Source of the DNA: Engraulis encrasicolus
Taxonomy: Eukaryota; Chordata; Actinopteri; Clupeiformes; Engraulidae
Assembly: GCF_034702125.1 (NCBI RefSeq)
Contig: NC_085869.1
Location: 54,841,214-54,905,213 of the forward strand
Reading direction: 5' to 3'
DNA: 64,000 nt
The notes below the pieces were generated by a model. That model did not search any database and was not told where the DNA came from. It saw only the letters and a list, made by a program, of their open reading frames with translations. Shown piece after piece: positions 63,454-64,000 of the stretch. The number at the start of each line of letters is the position of its first letter. Within the stretch, counting starts at the first letter, position 1. Position numbers and translations under genes: made by a program.

Positions 63454-63663
63454 TATAAGGATTCACCTCAGATGCAACCCACTCACACAGGTCATCACCC
63501 AAAGAACAACACTGCATCCCTTTAAGGACACTCATCCAGGGCAGCCATGCAGTCCACTTAACTCATCCCCCACCCATCACACCCCACCAACATTCATGCT
63601 GGCCAAACCACCCAAGCACACACTCCTGTCCGGTTCCAATCCCATTCTCAAACACAGATACTA

Positions 63664-63946
63664 CAGGGCTTGACGTTAAATTTTTTGCTGCCCGACCACT
63701 GTGGCTAGTGGTTTTCCCTAGTCACAAGCCATTTAGTCTTTATACTAGCCAAAGTTTTATTGACAGTTTTTTTCCTGTGGAGTATTCTTGCAACAATTGC
63801 AGCAACTGGTGCAACTAATGAGATTTGTCACACCAAAGAATAACTTACCTGTCTGTCAAAGTGGCTGGTGAGACTAAAATTGTTACTAGCCACAGCCAAG
63901 TTTTACCAGCATTAGGCCGTTTTGCAGGTGCCAGTGTCAAGCCCTG
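63664..63946. mobile_element. Non-autonomous inverted-repeat element (CAGGGCTTGAC ends)
   Basis: CAGGGCTTGACGTTAA and CAGTGTCAAGCCCTG are inverted ends, hAT-like in style, with CTAGCCA words inside. A related decayed fragment with GGCTGGT and CTAGCCAAA is at about 25115-25265. No exact target duplication is seen. Confidence 0.6.
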
Positions 63947-64000
63947 CAAGGTAGTCACCACAAGTCCAACCAAACACCCCTTCTGCCTAAACACACACTC

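Overview
The window is nuclear DNA from a ray-finned (teleost) fish. Genes are split into many short exons with GT-AG introns. Introns and spacers are filled with teleost-type repeats: tRNA-derived SINEs, hAT-, Tc1-, Harbinger- and TTAA-type DNA transposons, and long CA, GATA, GA and TAA microsatellites. The protein products match vertebrate orthologues exon by exon. I cannot name the species.

Layout. 1-14.2 kb: no recognisable coding exon. It holds several inverted-repeat transposons, two SINE copies and one GC-richer stretch (about 4.6-5.4 kb) that could be a promoter. 14.3-36.4 kb: PGAP1 on the minus strand, complete. Twenty-six exons join in phase into a 950-residue GPI inositol-deacylase; its introns carry most of the repeats. 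38.1-42.5 kb: MAIP1 on the minus strand, five exons, 246 residues, with a 2.3-kb near-perfect palindrome in intron 1. 42.8-45.0 kb: TYW5 on the plus strand, eight exons, 330 residues, starting 367 bp from MAIP1, so the two probably share a bidirectional promoter. 47.5-60.7 kb: the 3' part of LRRFIP1 on the minus strand. Eight shared coiled-coil exons lead either to a 2.4-kb acidic, lysine-tract terminal exon (long form) or to five small exons (short form); its 5' exons lie beyond 64 kb. 61.7-63.5 kb: a Tc1-like transposon rearranged into a long hairpin.

The four genes are not an operon. PGAP1 acts on GPI anchors in the ER, MAIP1 acts in mitochondrial matrix protein quality control, TYW5 modifies tRNA(Phe), and LRRFIP1 acts in nucleic-acid sensing and transcription. 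The MAIP1/TYW5 head-to-head pair is, from memory, also found in mammals. TYW5 and LRRFIP1 are convergent.

The most unusual structures are: (1) the 39.8-42.1 kb palindrome, whose arms each encode the same uncharacterised protein module and which is bounded by TTAA; (2) a 64-bp identical copy of PGAP1 exon 3 and its acceptor, set inside CA repeats 18 kb away in another PGAP1 intron; (3) a minisatellite that repeats a PGAP1 exon-20 acceptor; (4) the hairpin Tc1 element. All calls were made by reading the sequence; no database search was run.
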